Below the pieces are notes generated by a model. It was not told the origin of the DNA. It did not search any database and saw nothing but the letters and a program-made list of their open reading frames with translations. Below are positions 44,621-53,531 of a stretch of DNA of 64,000 nucleotides, one piece after another; position 1 is the stretch's first letter, and every line of letters begins with the position of its first letter. Position numbers and translations under genes: made by a program. Origin of the DNA: Prochlorococcus marinus CUG1417 (lineage in GTDB: Bacteria > Cyanobacteriota > Cyanobacteriia > PCC-6307 > Cyanobiaceae); NCBI RefSeq assembly GCF_017695975.1, contig NZ_JAAORN010000001.1, positions 372,001 to 436,000 of the forward strand. Direction: 5' to 3'.

Positions 44621-47227
44621 TTGGATCACACACTTGTTATTGTTGAAAGTCCCACCAAAGCAAAAACCATAAGAAAGTTTTTGCCTTCTAATTATGAAGT
44701 TCTCGCTTCAATGGGACACGTAAGAGATCTTCCAAAAGGAGCTGCTGAAATACCCGCTGCGGTTAAAAAGGAAAAATGGTCAAGGATAGGAGTTAATACA
44801 ACAGAAGATTTTGAACCACTTTACATAGTTCCTAAAGATAAGAAAAAGGTCGTTAAAGAGCTGAAAGATGCTTTGAAAGGTGCTACCAAACTATTACTGG
44901 CAACTGATGAAGATAGAGAGGGAGAGAGTATTAGCTGGCATCTTCTGCAAATACTGAAGCCTAAAATTCCAACTAAGAGAATGGTTTTTCATGAAATCAC
45001 AAAAAAGGCAATTAATAAAGCTTTAGATCAAACAAGAGAAATTGATATGGAACTTGTTCAGGCTCAAGAAACCAGAAGAATCTTGGACAGGCTTTTTGGA
45101 TATGAATTATCTCCTTTACTTTGGAAGAAGGTAGCCCCCAGATTATCTGCTGGTCGGGTTCAATCAGTTTCTGTAAGGCTTCTTGTTAGAAGAGAGAGAG
45201 AAAGAAGATCCTTTAAAAAAGCTAGTTATTGGGGAATTAAAGCTTCCCTAGTAAAAGATAATATAACTTTCGAAACTAAATTATTCAGTTTAAACGGTCA
45301 ACGAATCTCTAACGGTTCCGATTTCGACGAACAAACCGGTAAATTAAAAGAAGGGAACAAATCTTTAATAATTGGAGAAGAAAAAGTAAATGACTTATTG
45401 AATACTTTTTCCTCTGAGGATTGGTTAGTCTCAAAAATCGAAAAAAAGCCATCCACTCGTAAGCCAGTTCCTCCATTTACAACTAGCACATTACAACAGG
45501 AAGCGAATAGGAAGCTTCGTTTGTCTGCAAGAGAAACTATGAGATGTGCACAAGGGCTATATGAGAGAGGTTTTATAACGTATATGAGAACTGATTCAGT
45601 TCATCTTTCCGAACAAGCCACAAGAGCTGCTAGAGAATGTGTTAGTTCTATGTATGGAAAAGAATATTTATCTAACTCACCAAGACAATTTAATTCAACT
45701 GCAAGAAATGCTCAAGAAGCTCACGAAGCTATTAGGCCTGCAGGTGAGGTATTTAAAACACCAAAGGAAACTAATCTAACTGGTAGAGATTTATCACTTT
45801 ACGATTTAATTTGGAAAAGAACTGTAGCTAGTCAAATGGCTGAAGCTAGGCTAACAATGGTTAATGCTGAAATTAGCGTAGGGGATGGAATATTTAAATC
45901 GAGCGGGAAAAGTATTGATTTCGCAGGATTCTTCAGAGCTTATGTGGAGGGAAGTGATGACCCAAGTTCATCCCTTGAACAACAAGAAATTATTCTCCCA
46001 AACTTAACAACTGGAACATGTCTTGATGTTACTAATAAGGAATCTACTTTTCATGAAACTAAACCTCCTGCAAGATATACAGAGGCCGCATTAGTTAAAG
46101 TTCTTGAAAAAGAAGGCATTGGAAGACCTTCTACCTATGCCAGCATTATTGGGACCATAGTTGATAGAGGTTATGCGAATATATCTTCTAATACTTTGGC
46201 TCCAACGTTTACAGCTTTTGCTGTTACTGCTCTATTAGAAGAACATTTTCCTGATCTGGTTGATACTACTTTTACGGCAAAAATGGAATCTTCATTGGAT
46301 GAAATATCTTCAGGCAATCTTGAGTGGCTGCCATACCTCGAAACTTTCTATAAAGGTAAAAATGGTTTGGAGGTAAAGGTTCAGAAAACAGAGGGTGATA
46401 TTGATGGTAAAGCTTATAGACAAGTTGATTTCGAAGACCTTCCTTGCGTAGTCAGAATAGGCTCTAACGGACCTTGGCTAGAGGGTACAAAAATTGATGA
46501 ATCTGGTAATGAAATTCAAGCGAAAGGTAATCTTCCAATGGATATTACTCCTGGAGATTTAGACATAAAGCAAGTTGATCAAATTTTAAGTGGCCCATCG
46601 GATCTTGGGACTGATCCAAAAACTGGGGAAAAAGTCTTTTTAAGATTTGGCCCTTATGGACCTTACGTACAATTGGGAAATAATGATCAAGATAAAGCTA
46701 AACCAAGAAGAGCTTCATTACCCAAAGAGTTGAAAACTGATGATCTAACTCTAGATGAGGCTCTTGTACTTTTAAGTTTGCCTAGATTGTTAGGAGTTCA
46801 TCCTGAAGGAGGAGTTGTCGAGGCTGATAGAGGAAGATTTGGCCCGTATATTAAATGGATTAAAAATGAAAATGAATCTGAAAACAGATCCTTAAAGAAA
46901 GAGGATGATGTTTTTACAGTTGATATTGAACGAGCATTAGAAATTCTTGCGATGCCAAAAATGGGTAGAGGTGGTCAAGAGGTACTTAAAGACTTGGGAA
47001 AACCAAAAGAATTTAAAGAAAAAATTCAAATATTAAATGGAAGATATGGGGTCTATTTAAAATGTGGTAAAACCAATGTTTCGATTGCCAAAGATACTGA
47101 CATAGAAAAATTTACCATAGATGACGCAGTATCTCTTTTAGAAGAAAAACTAAAAGATAAAAAAGGTTCAATTTTAAAAAAAACAAAGATAAGTAATAAA
47201 AAAACTACCAGGAAAAAGAAAAGTTAG
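44621..47227 (+). CDS. topA: DNA topoisomerase I
   Basis: Type IA topoisomerase of 868 residues that relaxes negative supercoils. The Toprim domain opens with LVIVESPTKAKTIRKFL (catalytic Glu in VESPTK) and holds DEDREGE. The active-site tyrosine is in the GFITYMRTDSVHLS block near 320-330. C-terminal repeats of about 90 residues with FGPYGPYVQLG-type motifs replace zinc fingers, and the end is Lys-rich. This layout is cyanobacterial. TTG start. It is followed closely by the lipoprotein gene. Confidence 0.96.
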   Translation: MDHTLVIVESPTKAKTIRKFLPSNYEVLASMGHVRDLPKGAAEIPAAVKKEKWSRIGVNTTEDFEPLYIVPKDKKKVVKELKDALKGATKLLLATDEDREGESISWHLLQILKPKIPTKRMVFHEITKKAINKALDQTREIDMELVQAQETRRILDRLFGYELSPLLWKKVAPRLSAGRVQSVSVRLLVRRERERRSFKKASYWGIKASLVKDNITFETKLFSLNGQRISNGSDFDEQTGKLKEGNKSLIIGEEKVNDLLNTFSSEDWLVSKIEKKPSTRKPVPPFTTSTLQQEANRKLRLSARETMRCAQGLYERGFITYMRTDSVHLSEQATRAARECVSSMYGKEYLSNSPRQFNSTARNAQEAHEAIRPAGEVFKTPKETNLTGRDLSLYDLIWKRTVASQMAEARLTMVNAEISVGDGIFKSSGKSIDFAGFFRAYVEGSDDPSSSLEQQEIILPNLTTGTCLDVTNKESTFHETKPPARYTEAALVKVLEKEGIGRPSTYASIIGTIVDRGYANISSNTLAPTFTAFAVTALLEEHFPDLVDTTFTAKMESSLDEISSGNLEWLPYLETFYKGKNGLEVKVQKTEGDIDGKAYRQVDFEDLPCVVRIGSNGPWLEGTKIDESGNEIQAKGNLPMDITPGDLDIKQVDQILSGPSDLGTDPKTGEKVFLRFGPYGPYVQLGNNDQDKAKPRRASLPKELKTDDLTLDEALVLLSLPRLLGVHPEGGVVEADRGRFGPYIKWIKNENESENRSLKKEDDVFTVDIERALEILAMPKMGRGGQEVLKDLGKPKEFKEKIQILNGRYGVYLKCGKTNVSIAKDTDIEKFTIDDAVSLLEEKLKDKKGSILKKTKISNKKTTRKKKS

Positions 47228-47234
47228 AAAAAAT

Positions 47235-47738
47235 ATGATTTTTAAAAAAAAAGAATTTTTTTTATTAATTTTTTTAATTTTCTTGCAATCATGTTCTGGA
47301 GGGAGGATTGGAAATTTTCTTGAAAGTAGTTTTAATGATTTAGAAAAACCAAGCAAAAATGAAGATTTACAAAATAACTTATTAAATAAAAACGATATAA
47401 ATTTAGAAAAAGAAAACAAAAATTTTGATGATAAAAAAAATAAAAAAATTAAAAATGTAGAAAAGCCAAAAAATGTTCCAGAAAATAAAAATGATATAAA
47501 TTTAGAAAAAGAAAACAAAAAATTTGATGATAAAAAAAATAAAAAAATTAAGAATCTAACAAAAAAAAGAAAAATTGAGCTTCAATCTTACAAAATAATA
47601 TTCATTTTAAAAGATGTAGATCCAAAAGATCCCACGGAAGAGTTGAGTTCCATATTGAGTAATTCTGAGGTAAATTTTGAAATAGAAAAGATTGAACGTA
47701 TCTTAGATTCAAAAAATAAAAGTATGAATAAAAATTAA
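47235..47738 (+). CDS. Lysine/asparagine-rich repeat lipoprotein, hypothetical
   Basis: Protein of 167 residues with an N-terminal signal (KKKEFFLLIFLIFLQSC) ending in a lipobox-like L-Q-S-C with Cys20. A highly charged Lys/Asn/Asp/Glu-rich stretch with two near-identical 33-residue-spaced repeats occupies 51-107. A conserved-looking C-terminal part (IIFILKDVDPKDPTEELSSIL) could be a small domain. Predicted to be membrane-anchored and exported. The composition partly mirrors local A-richness. No function is recognised. It lies eight bases after topA. Confidence 0.6.
   Translation: MIFKKKEFFLLIFLIFLQSCSGGRIGNFLESSFNDLEKPSKNEDLQNNLLNKNDINLEKENKNFDDKKNKKIKNVEKPKNVPENKNDINLEKENKKFDDKKNKKIKNLTKKRKIELQSYKIIFILKDVDPKDPTEELSSILSNSEVNFEIEKIERILDSKNKSMNKN
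47385..47555 (+). repeat. Two-copy 72-base direct repeat (99-base spacing) in the lipoprotein gene
   Basis: Copies at 47385-47456 and 47484-47555 encode N-K-N-D-I-N-L-E-K-E-N-K then F-D-D-K-K-N-K-K-I-K-N and differ at only a few positions. The spacer encodes VEKPKNVPE. This looks like an in-frame segmental duplication. Confidence 0.75.
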
Positions 47739-47757
47739 TTAAAAATATTCAAAAAAA

Positions 47758-48396
47758 ATGAAAATAACAACAAAAACTGAAGCATTAAATATTGTCGAGA
47801 CCTCTTATTTAGCATCTCTTTCGTCTTTATTATGGGTTGCATTATATTATCTGCCAATTGGGGGAGCTTTATTAAGGTTGATTTTACCCCTCCCAATGAT
47901 CTTGTTGCACTTGAGAAGAGGAACTAAAATTGCATTGGAAGGACTTTTAATACAATTTCTACTTTTATTCATAATTATGGGTCCTATTAGAGGGACTTTA
48001 TTTTTATTTCCTTATGGGATTTTGGCTTTTTGGTTAGGTTGGTGTTGGTTTAAAGAAAAGAGTTGGAAACTTAGTTTGACTGGGGGAGTTGTTATTGGAA
48101 CCCTTGGCTTCTTAATAAGAGTAATAGCATTATCTACTTTGGTTGGAGATAATCTTTGGGTGTTAATTACTAGAGCGAGTTATGGTCTAATAGAAAAGTT
48201 AATTGGATTATTTAATTTACCTTTATATCCCTCAATTTTGGGTATACAACTAGGTGCAATTTTATTAATAATTTTTCAAGAAATAGTTTATGTTTTAACT
48301 GTACATGTAGTTGCCTATTCGCTGTTTCCTAGATTTAAATTAACCATCCCAGATCCTCCAAGATTGTTAAATAGCTTAGTTGATTTTAATAATTAA
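47758..48396 (+). CDS. DUF2232 family membrane protein
   Basis: Integral membrane protein of 212 residues with about six hydrophobic segments. The N-terminal TKTEALNIVETSYLASLSSLLW motif, the PLPMILLHLRRGTKIALEG segment and the C-terminal PDPPRLLNSLVDF tail match DUF2232, a family found in bacteria and common in cyanobacteria. Function is unknown, and the glycine-rich hydrophobic helices suggest a transporter component. It lies 11 bases before the CobT homologue, suggesting a shared transcript with it. Confidence 0.78.
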   Translation: MKITTKTEALNIVETSYLASLSSLLWVALYYLPIGGALLRLILPLPMILLHLRRGTKIALEGLLIQFLLLFIIMGPIRGTLFLFPYGILAFWLGWCWFKEKSWKLSLTGGVVIGTLGFLIRVIALSTLVGDNLWVLITRASYGLIEKLIGLFNLPLYPSILGIQLGAILLIIFQEIVYVLTVHVVAYSLFPRFKLTIPDPPRLLNSLVDFNN

Positions 48397-48407
48397 AAAA
48401 AGTAAGA

Positions 48408-49565
48408 ATGTACAGTACAGAATTAGGGATAAATTTTTTTGGTAATGAATCCAATAAAAAAAGACAACTCAATAAGATAGAAATACTGAAAAAGAATATT
48501 AAAAATTTAAAAATGTTTCTTATAATTGCTGGCACTAATACATCTCAAATTCCGGGAATTTCAGCAGCAGGTATTAATCCAAAATCTAGGAGAACAACTG
48601 CGCTCGCAGATGCTGAATTTTTGCTTGAAGGTGCTTCAAAAGATCATAAATATAAATTGCCTCTTCTCAATGCAGGAGTAACTCCGGCCCTAATCAGTCA
48701 TGTTTGTTCAAAGCTTATAAATACTTATCCAGTTATTGTTCCTCTGGGAATAGGAGCAAAGCCTTATTTTAATCATTTGGTTGTAGAAGATAGAAGTTTG
48801 GGCCCATCAAATTGTCTTACCACTGGTAAATCGATGACTAAAGAGAGAGTTTTAAATCTCTATGAAAAAGGTCTAGCGATAGGAAAATCGTTAAAACAAA
48901 CAGTTTTAATTTCTGAATCTGTACCCGGGGGCACCACAACTGCTCAGGCAGTAATGGAAGCTTTTGGTTTGCAGGTATCTAATTTAGTAGGGAGTAGTTT
49001 ATTTAAAGCTCCAAGAGAACTAAGAAGACAAGTAATTAGAAGAGGACTTTCAAATGCGAATTTCAATGCTGATTCCGACTCTTTTGATGTTGTCGCGGCA
49101 GTAGGTGATCCTTTCCAAGCTTTTTCAATGGGTCTATTAATTGGTGCTAGGTTAGCAAAACAACCTGTAATATTGTCTGGAGGAAGTCAGATGTTAGCAG
49201 TCATTTTGCTTGTATTAGAATTTTTAGGTGAAAAAAATAAAGATGAATTTATTGAAGATGTTTTTATTGCGACAACTGGGTGGCTTGTGAAAGATAATTC
49301 TCTAAATGATTTAGTAAATCTAATTAATGAAAAATATGATGTCAAATTATTAGGTTTAGCAAGTCCTTTAAATTTCAAATCTTCAAAATACAAAGAATTG
49401 AAGGATTATGAATTAGGTCATGTAAAAGAGGGTGTAGGTGCTGGTGGAATATCATTGCTTGCTTTCTTAAATGGATTCAAAAATGAAGAAATAGTTTCAT
49501 TGTGTCAACAAAATCTGGAAATGATGAAGGGCCTAGGTCAAATTTCTTTAGAGAAGGATTGCTGA
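48408..49565 (+). CDS. cobT: CobT homologue, nicotinate-nucleotide-DMB phosphoribosyltransferase type
   Basis: Protein of 385 residues of the CobT-related group TIGR00303. Motifs include ISAAGINPKSRRTTALADAEFL, a GIGAKPYFN segment, SVPGGTTTAQAVMEAFG and the C-terminal GAGGISLLAFLNG with the glycine-rich loop. CobT activates lower-ligand bases of cobamides. Marine picocyanobacteria make pseudocobalamin with adenine, so the base used here may differ from DMB. It lies between a DUF2232 gene and a lipoprotein gene that begins on the next base after its stop. Confidence 0.82.
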   Translation: MYSTELGINFFGNESNKKRQLNKIEILKKNIKNLKMFLIIAGTNTSQIPGISAAGINPKSRRTTALADAEFLLEGASKDHKYKLPLLNAGVTPALISHVCSKLINTYPVIVPLGIGAKPYFNHLVVEDRSLGPSNCLTTGKSMTKERVLNLYEKGLAIGKSLKQTVLISESVPGGTTTAQAVMEAFGLQVSNLVGSSLFKAPRELRRQVIRRGLSNANFNADSDSFDVVAAVGDPFQAFSMGLLIGARLAKQPVILSGGSQMLAVILLVLEFLGEKNKDEFIEDVFIATTGWLVKDNSLNDLVNLINEKYDVKLLGLASPLNFKSSKYKELKDYELGHVKEGVGAGGISLLAFLNGFKNEEIVSLCQQNLEMMKGLGQISLEKDC

Positions 49566-50564
49566 ATGGTTTCAAAATTTCCAACTAGAAGAGAATTTTT
49601 AAATTGTGGTAAGCTTTCGCTTTTATTTTTCTTAAACTCTTGCAGTAATCTACCTAATAAAGTAAAAATTGCGTTACAAAATTCTTTTTATCCAGAATCT
49701 TTTAAAGATACGATTCCAAAAGATTGGAAGCAGGAAAAAATTAATTTTGAAAATATTCAGCTACAAAAAAATAGAAACACAATTTTTAATTCTGACTTTA
49801 CTTTAATAAATGATGGATGGATTTCTGGTATAGATTTTTCAAAATTTGAAAAAATAAATGAATATGCATTGTTCGAAAATTTGGATAAGAGATCGATAGA
49901 TTTTTTAGGAAGCTTTGATCAAAATCTGAGCAGTAAATTATTTCCTATTGGCGTAGTACCCTATACAATCATCATTAAAAACAATAAAGAATTAATAAAT
50001 TCAGCAAGAACATCTTGGGATTTTCTTCTTTCTGAAAAATTAACGGGGAAAATTATTTTTCCTCAAAGTCCCAGAATAATATTATCAATTGCTCAAAAAA
50101 TTAATTCATCTAATTCTTTAAAAAAACTCAAAAGCCAAGCTATGTTATTTGATGATAAAAATATGCTCAATTGGTTGATTAATTCTGATGCTATTGTCGC
50201 AATAGTTCCTTATAGTCTTTGTTCAAAATATTTAAAAATAGATCCAAGGCTTTCTTTAGTTTTCCCTAGCCAAGGCGTACCTTTGATGTGGCATTTTCTA
50301 CTTAGTCGATCAAATCTAAATAATGCAATATTAATGAAATGGATTAAATCTTTAGAAAATAAATCAATAGTAGATAAATTAGTAAGCCAGGGTTGGTATC
50401 TTCCATTCAATAGTGATTATTTGCAAAGTAAATATAAAACTGAAATGCTCCCCATCTCAGGACCTTCTGAGAAATGTTGGGAAAATAGTTGGTCTTTCCC
50501 TGTCTTAACAAATGAACAAAAAATTAATCTTAAAAATATATGGAATGAGACCTTATCCCCATAA
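49566..50564 (+). CDS. Solute-binding lipoprotein with twin-arginine signal (putative ABC or polyamine type)
   Basis: Protein of 332 residues. The signal region has a twin-arginine motif (TRREFLNCGKLSLLFFLNSC) and a lipobox ending at Cys26, suggesting Tat export and lipidation. The mature part resembles extracellular solute-binding proteins, with SWDFLLSEKLTGKIIFP and a central WLINSDAIVAIVPYS, but no ligand motif was identified. It abuts cobT with no spacer and overlaps the convergent aldo-keto reductase gene by 12 bases. Possible spermidine-type binding is a guess. Confidence 0.7.
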   Translation: MVSKFPTRREFLNCGKLSLLFFLNSCSNLPNKVKIALQNSFYPESFKDTIPKDWKQEKINFENIQLQKNRNTIFNSDFTLINDGWISGIDFSKFEKINEYALFENLDKRSIDFLGSFDQNLSSKLFPIGVVPYTIIIKNNKELINSARTSWDFLLSEKLTGKIIFPQSPRIILSIAQKINSSNSLKKLKSQAMLFDDKNMLNWLINSDAIVAIVPYSLCSKYLKIDPRLSLVFPSQGVPLMWHFLLSRSNLNNAILMKWIKSLENKSIVDKLVSQGWYLPFNSDYLQSKYKTEMLPISGPSEKCWENSWSFPVLTNEQKINLKNIWNETLSP

Positions 50565-51695
50565 TCTTTTTGTAGGATTTTCAATTAATAAGTTATGAGT
50601 TTCCTTTAATAAATTTGGTATATCTAATTTACTAGGACATTTAGGAACGCATTTATTACATCCTTGACAAAATGAGGAATTTTTTTCTTCCCACCAGTGG
50701 CCAGCTTTTCCTATTAAATTGTATCTTTCTTTTGCAAATTCTAATTGGCCATAACCAACAGATATATTCCTTAAACGAAGTATTTCTGGAATAGGCACTT
50801 CATTAGGACATGGAAGACAAGATCTACATTGTTCACATTTGGTTGAGTTTAATCTTTTATTAGAAACTTCCTCAATTTTATTGAGGGCGCTTTTTTCAAG
50901 TTTTGTAAGCTTCTCGAATGAGTTTCTAAGTTTATGCGCAAATTCAAAATCTTTTTTGTTTGTCGCTCCCAAGGATAAAGTTGTAATACCTTTTGCGAGA
51001 AGAAATCGATAGGCTAACTCTAATGGATGAAAAGGCTTAGAGGCGTCTATCAAAATATCACTTGGAGAATATAATCTACCGCCTTTATCTGCAGGTGATA
51101 TTGCTAAAACTCCCATACCTTTTTTTATAGCTTCCTCTGCTAAAGCAAGCTTAGATTGATCTAAATAATGTAAATGAAGACTACAAAAAGTAAAAACTTC
51201 ACAGTTAATTGCATCTTTAATTAGTGAATAACTTCCGTGAGAACTAAAACCGACTTGATCAACTAGTTCCTTCTCAAGTATCCAAGAAATGAATTTCTTA
51301 CCCTCTCCAGAAAGAACCCAATCTAGATGTTTTTTTAAGTTGAGTCCGTGAATTGCAAGATTATTAATTTTCTCGCGATTTAAATTTTTAAGAGATTTTT
51401 TAAAATTATTTTTTAAAAAGTCAAAATCACCCTTTGGTAAAACTTTGGAAGTAATTACCCAATTTTTTTCTTTTATATTCTCTTCTATTGCTAATTTTTT
51501 TATTGAATTTCCAATAAGTGATTCAGCATCACCATAAGAGGGTGCTGTTTCTATGTGGTTAATTCCTACATAATATGCATTTTTTATTATGCTATACATT
51601 TTTTCGAGACTTTCAGTTGCTCGCATTGTCCCCAAAGTGAATAAGCTCACTTTCGCCCCTCTACCAAATGATCTTTTTTGTGAATTAATAATCAT
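50553..51695 (-). CDS. Aldo/keto reductase with C-terminal 4Fe-4S domain
   Basis: Protein of 380 residues. The AKR barrel shows GINHIETAPSYGDAESLIG (catalytic Tyr), WVITSKVLPKG (Lys) and NLAIHGLN (His). Where most AKRs have Asp, this has Glu in IETA, a form common to this subfamily. The last 80 residues carry ferredoxin-like cysteines, CEQCRSCLPCP and FCQGCNKCVPKCP, for two clusters. The substrate is unknown. It is divergent from ribE across about 110 bases. Confidence 0.85.
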   Translation of the reverse strand: MIINSQKRSFGRGAKVSLFTLGTMRATESLEKMYSIIKNAYYVGINHIETAPSYGDAESLIGNSIKKLAIEENIKEKNWVITSKVLPKGDFDFLKNNFKKSLKNLNREKINNLAIHGLNLKKHLDWVLSGEGKKFISWILEKELVDQVGFSSHGSYSLIKDAINCEVFTFCSLHLHYLDQSKLALAEEAIKKGMGVLAISPADKGGRLYSPSDILIDASKPFHPLELAYRFLLAKGITTLSLGATNKKDFEFAHKLRNSFEKLTKLEKSALNKIEEVSNKRLNSTKCEQCRSCLPCPNEVPIPEILRLRNISVGYGQLEFAKERYNLIGKAGHWWEEKNSSFCQGCNKCVPKCPSKLDIPNLLKETHNLLIENPTKRLWG

Positions 51696-51806
51696 CTAAA
51701 TATGATCAATTTCTTTTTATTTACTCTTTAATTTATTTATAGTTGAAAATGATTTAAAGTAAATTAAAGTAAATACAAAATTTTGCAAAAATATTTTTTT
51801 TAAACT

Positions 51807-52460
51807 ATGTTTACAGGAATAATTCAATCAGTTGGAAAACTAAGACAAGAAAAAAATATTTTAGAAATTGAAATTCTAGATAATTTATTTGATATGGCAA
51901 TTGGTGACAGCATAGCTGTTGATGGGATTTGTTTGACAGTTAAAGAGATTTTTCAAAATAAATTTACTGTTGATGTTAGTGAGGAGACATTAAAAAAAAC
52001 AACTTTAGGAGTAAAGTCGAACCTGAATCAGATTGTTAATTTGGAGCCCGCTCTTAGGGTGTCTGACCGTCTAGGAGGGCATATAGTCAGCGGACATGTT
52101 GATGGGCTAGGAATAGTTGAGAATATAGAAAAATTAGAGAAATCTTGGCTCTTATCAATAAAGTGGAAAAATAATAATTTTTCAAAATATGTAGTTAAAA
52201 AAGGTAGTATTTGTGTAAATGGTATTAGTCTTACGATTGCAAAATATGAGCAGGAAGGAGCAATATTTACTATTGCGATAATTCCTCATACTTGGCATAA
52301 AACAAATCTGAATAAATTAAATATCGGTGACAGCGTAAACCTTGAGGCAGATGCACTAATTAAATATGTAGAGAAATTACTTTTATTTAATAAAAATAGT
52401 AATCAAGATTTATCTTCAAATAATATTTCTTCCGAGTGGCTTAAAGAAAACGGTTGGTAA
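51807..52460 (+). CDS. ribE: Riboflavin synthase alpha subunit
   Basis: Makes riboflavin from two lumazines. Two tandem homologous lumazine-binding repeats, each with a GDSIAVDGICLTV- or GSICVNGISLTIA-type motif, span the 217 residues, beginning MFTGIIQSVG. HIVSGHVDGLG and HTWHKTNLNKL mark the interdomain sites. It is complete. No other riboflavin genes are nearby. It converges with the cyAbrB gene across ten bases. Confidence 0.95.
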   Translation: MFTGIIQSVGKLRQEKNILEIEILDNLFDMAIGDSIAVDGICLTVKEIFQNKFTVDVSEETLKKTTLGVKSNLNQIVNLEPALRVSDRLGGHIVSGHVDGLGIVENIEKLEKSWLLSIKWKNNNFSKYVVKKGSICVNGISLTIAKYEQEGAIFTIAIIPHTWHKTNLNKLNIGDSVNLEADALIKYVEKLLLFNKNSNQDLSSNNISSEWLKENGW

Positions 52461-52470
52461 AATATATTTT

Positions 52471-52824
52471 TTAATTTAATGGAATCAGATAAATTGTTTT
52501 TGATTCTTTTTTAAGATCGATTTTAAATTCCTGACCAGGTTCTAGACCTAATTTTTTGGTGTAGGCATGACCAATTAATAGATTCCCATTGCCATGAACT
52601 TTAGTTTTGAATTCTGTCTGTCTGCCTCTTGAAGCTCTATTACCATTTTTACCCTGACGACCATTTCCTATTTTGTAACCTTTAGCTTCAATAAGCGCCC
52701 TATAAAAACTTTTTCTTAAGATTCTTCCACTAGGACCTACGTACCCACAACCTCTGGCTATCTCATCTTCAGATTTTTTACTTAATAATTTTGCTTTTTC
52801 AAGAAGTTCTTTTCCTTCTAGCAT
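52471..52824 (-). CDS. Cyanobacterial AbrB-like transcriptional regulator (cyAbrB)
   Basis: DNA-binding protein of 117 residues of the cyanobacterial AbrB family, linked by family knowledge to nitrogen/carbon balance. The N-terminal region has DEIARGCGYVGPSGRIL, and the C-terminal AbrB beta-hairpin region is KTKVHGNGNLLIGHAYTKKLGLEPGQEFKIDL. Strong basic content (GKNGNRASRGRQTEFK) fits DNA binding. It lies 97 bases after the cytochrome oxidase genes on the same strand, so read-through is possible. Confidence 0.88.
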   Translation of the reverse strand: MLEGKELLEKAKLLSKKSEDEIARGCGYVGPSGRILRKSFYRALIEAKGYKIGNGRQGKNGNRASRGRQTEFKTKVHGNGNLLIGHAYTKKLGLEPGQEFKIDLKKESKTIYLIPLN

Positions 52825-52921
52825 TATCTGACAAATTTCTAATTATATATTCTTACTAAAAAGGAGAACTGTGGCAATATAAATTAATAAAAAATATATT
52901 TAATTTTTAAAATATATTTTT

Positions 52922-53524
52922 TTATAAAAGATACAAAATAATAAATAAAATAACCCATATTCCATCTACAAAATGCCAGTACAATTCAACAGCTTCCAAA
53001 GGGAACATATTTTGACTAGTTAATCTTCCGCCCTTGATTCTCGATTGCCAAGCAATAATTAAAATCATTAAAGTGCCTAAAGTGACATGTAAGCCATGAA
53101 AACCAGTAAGAGCATAAAAAGTACTTGCAAATAAATTATCGGTTAATCCAAAAGGTAAGTGAAAATATTCAAATAATTGACATATTAAAAATATAATTCC
53201 AAGAACAGCAGTAAAAAATAACCATTTTTGGGATTCAGAGTTTTTATCTTTTAAAAGTGCTTTGCCTGCTTTATGGAAAGTTGCACTACTAACAAGTAAC
53301 AAAATTGTATTGAGTGTAGGTATTGGGAGTTCTAATTCATAAATAGCACCATCAGGTAATGGATTTACTGCTTTGTATGTTAAATAAGCAGCAAAGAATC
53401 CAGCAAAAGTCATTCCATCCGCAATCAGGAAAGTTATAAGACCAAACATTCTGAAGTCTTCATGTGTTTCGTTGACTTCAGAATTATTATTTTGAATTTC
53501 TTTTGAGCTATCAAGAGTTGTCAT
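52922..53524 (-). CDS. ctaE: Cytochrome c oxidase subunit III
   Basis: Membrane subunit III of aa3-type oxidase, 200 residues with about five hydrophobic segments. DFRMFGLITFLIADGMTFAGFFAAYLTYK and the GFHGLHVTLG and WHFVDGIWVILF motifs are hallmarks. A longer start overlapping ctaD would add 18 residues; the ATG of MTTLDSSKEI lies seven bases after the ctaD stop and is preferred. Third gene of ctaC-ctaD-ctaE. Confidence 0.93.
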   Translation of the reverse strand: MTTLDSSKEIQNNNSEVNETHEDFRMFGLITFLIADGMTFAGFFAAYLTYKAVNPLPDGAIYELELPIPTLNTILLLVSSATFHKAGKALLKDKNSESQKWLFFTAVLGIIFLICQLFEYFHLPFGLTDNLFASTFYALTGFHGLHVTLGTLMILIIAWQSRIKGGRLTSQNMFPLEAVELYWHFVDGIWVILFIILYLL

Positions 53525-53531
53525 ATGCTTT

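Noticed and set aside
47174-47518. Open frame on the - strand opposite the start of the lipoprotein gene, rich in Phe, Leu and Ser.
   Set aside because: Its composition is the complement of a Lys/Asn-rich gene, and it has no motif or upstream signal of its own; it is a shadow of the repeats.
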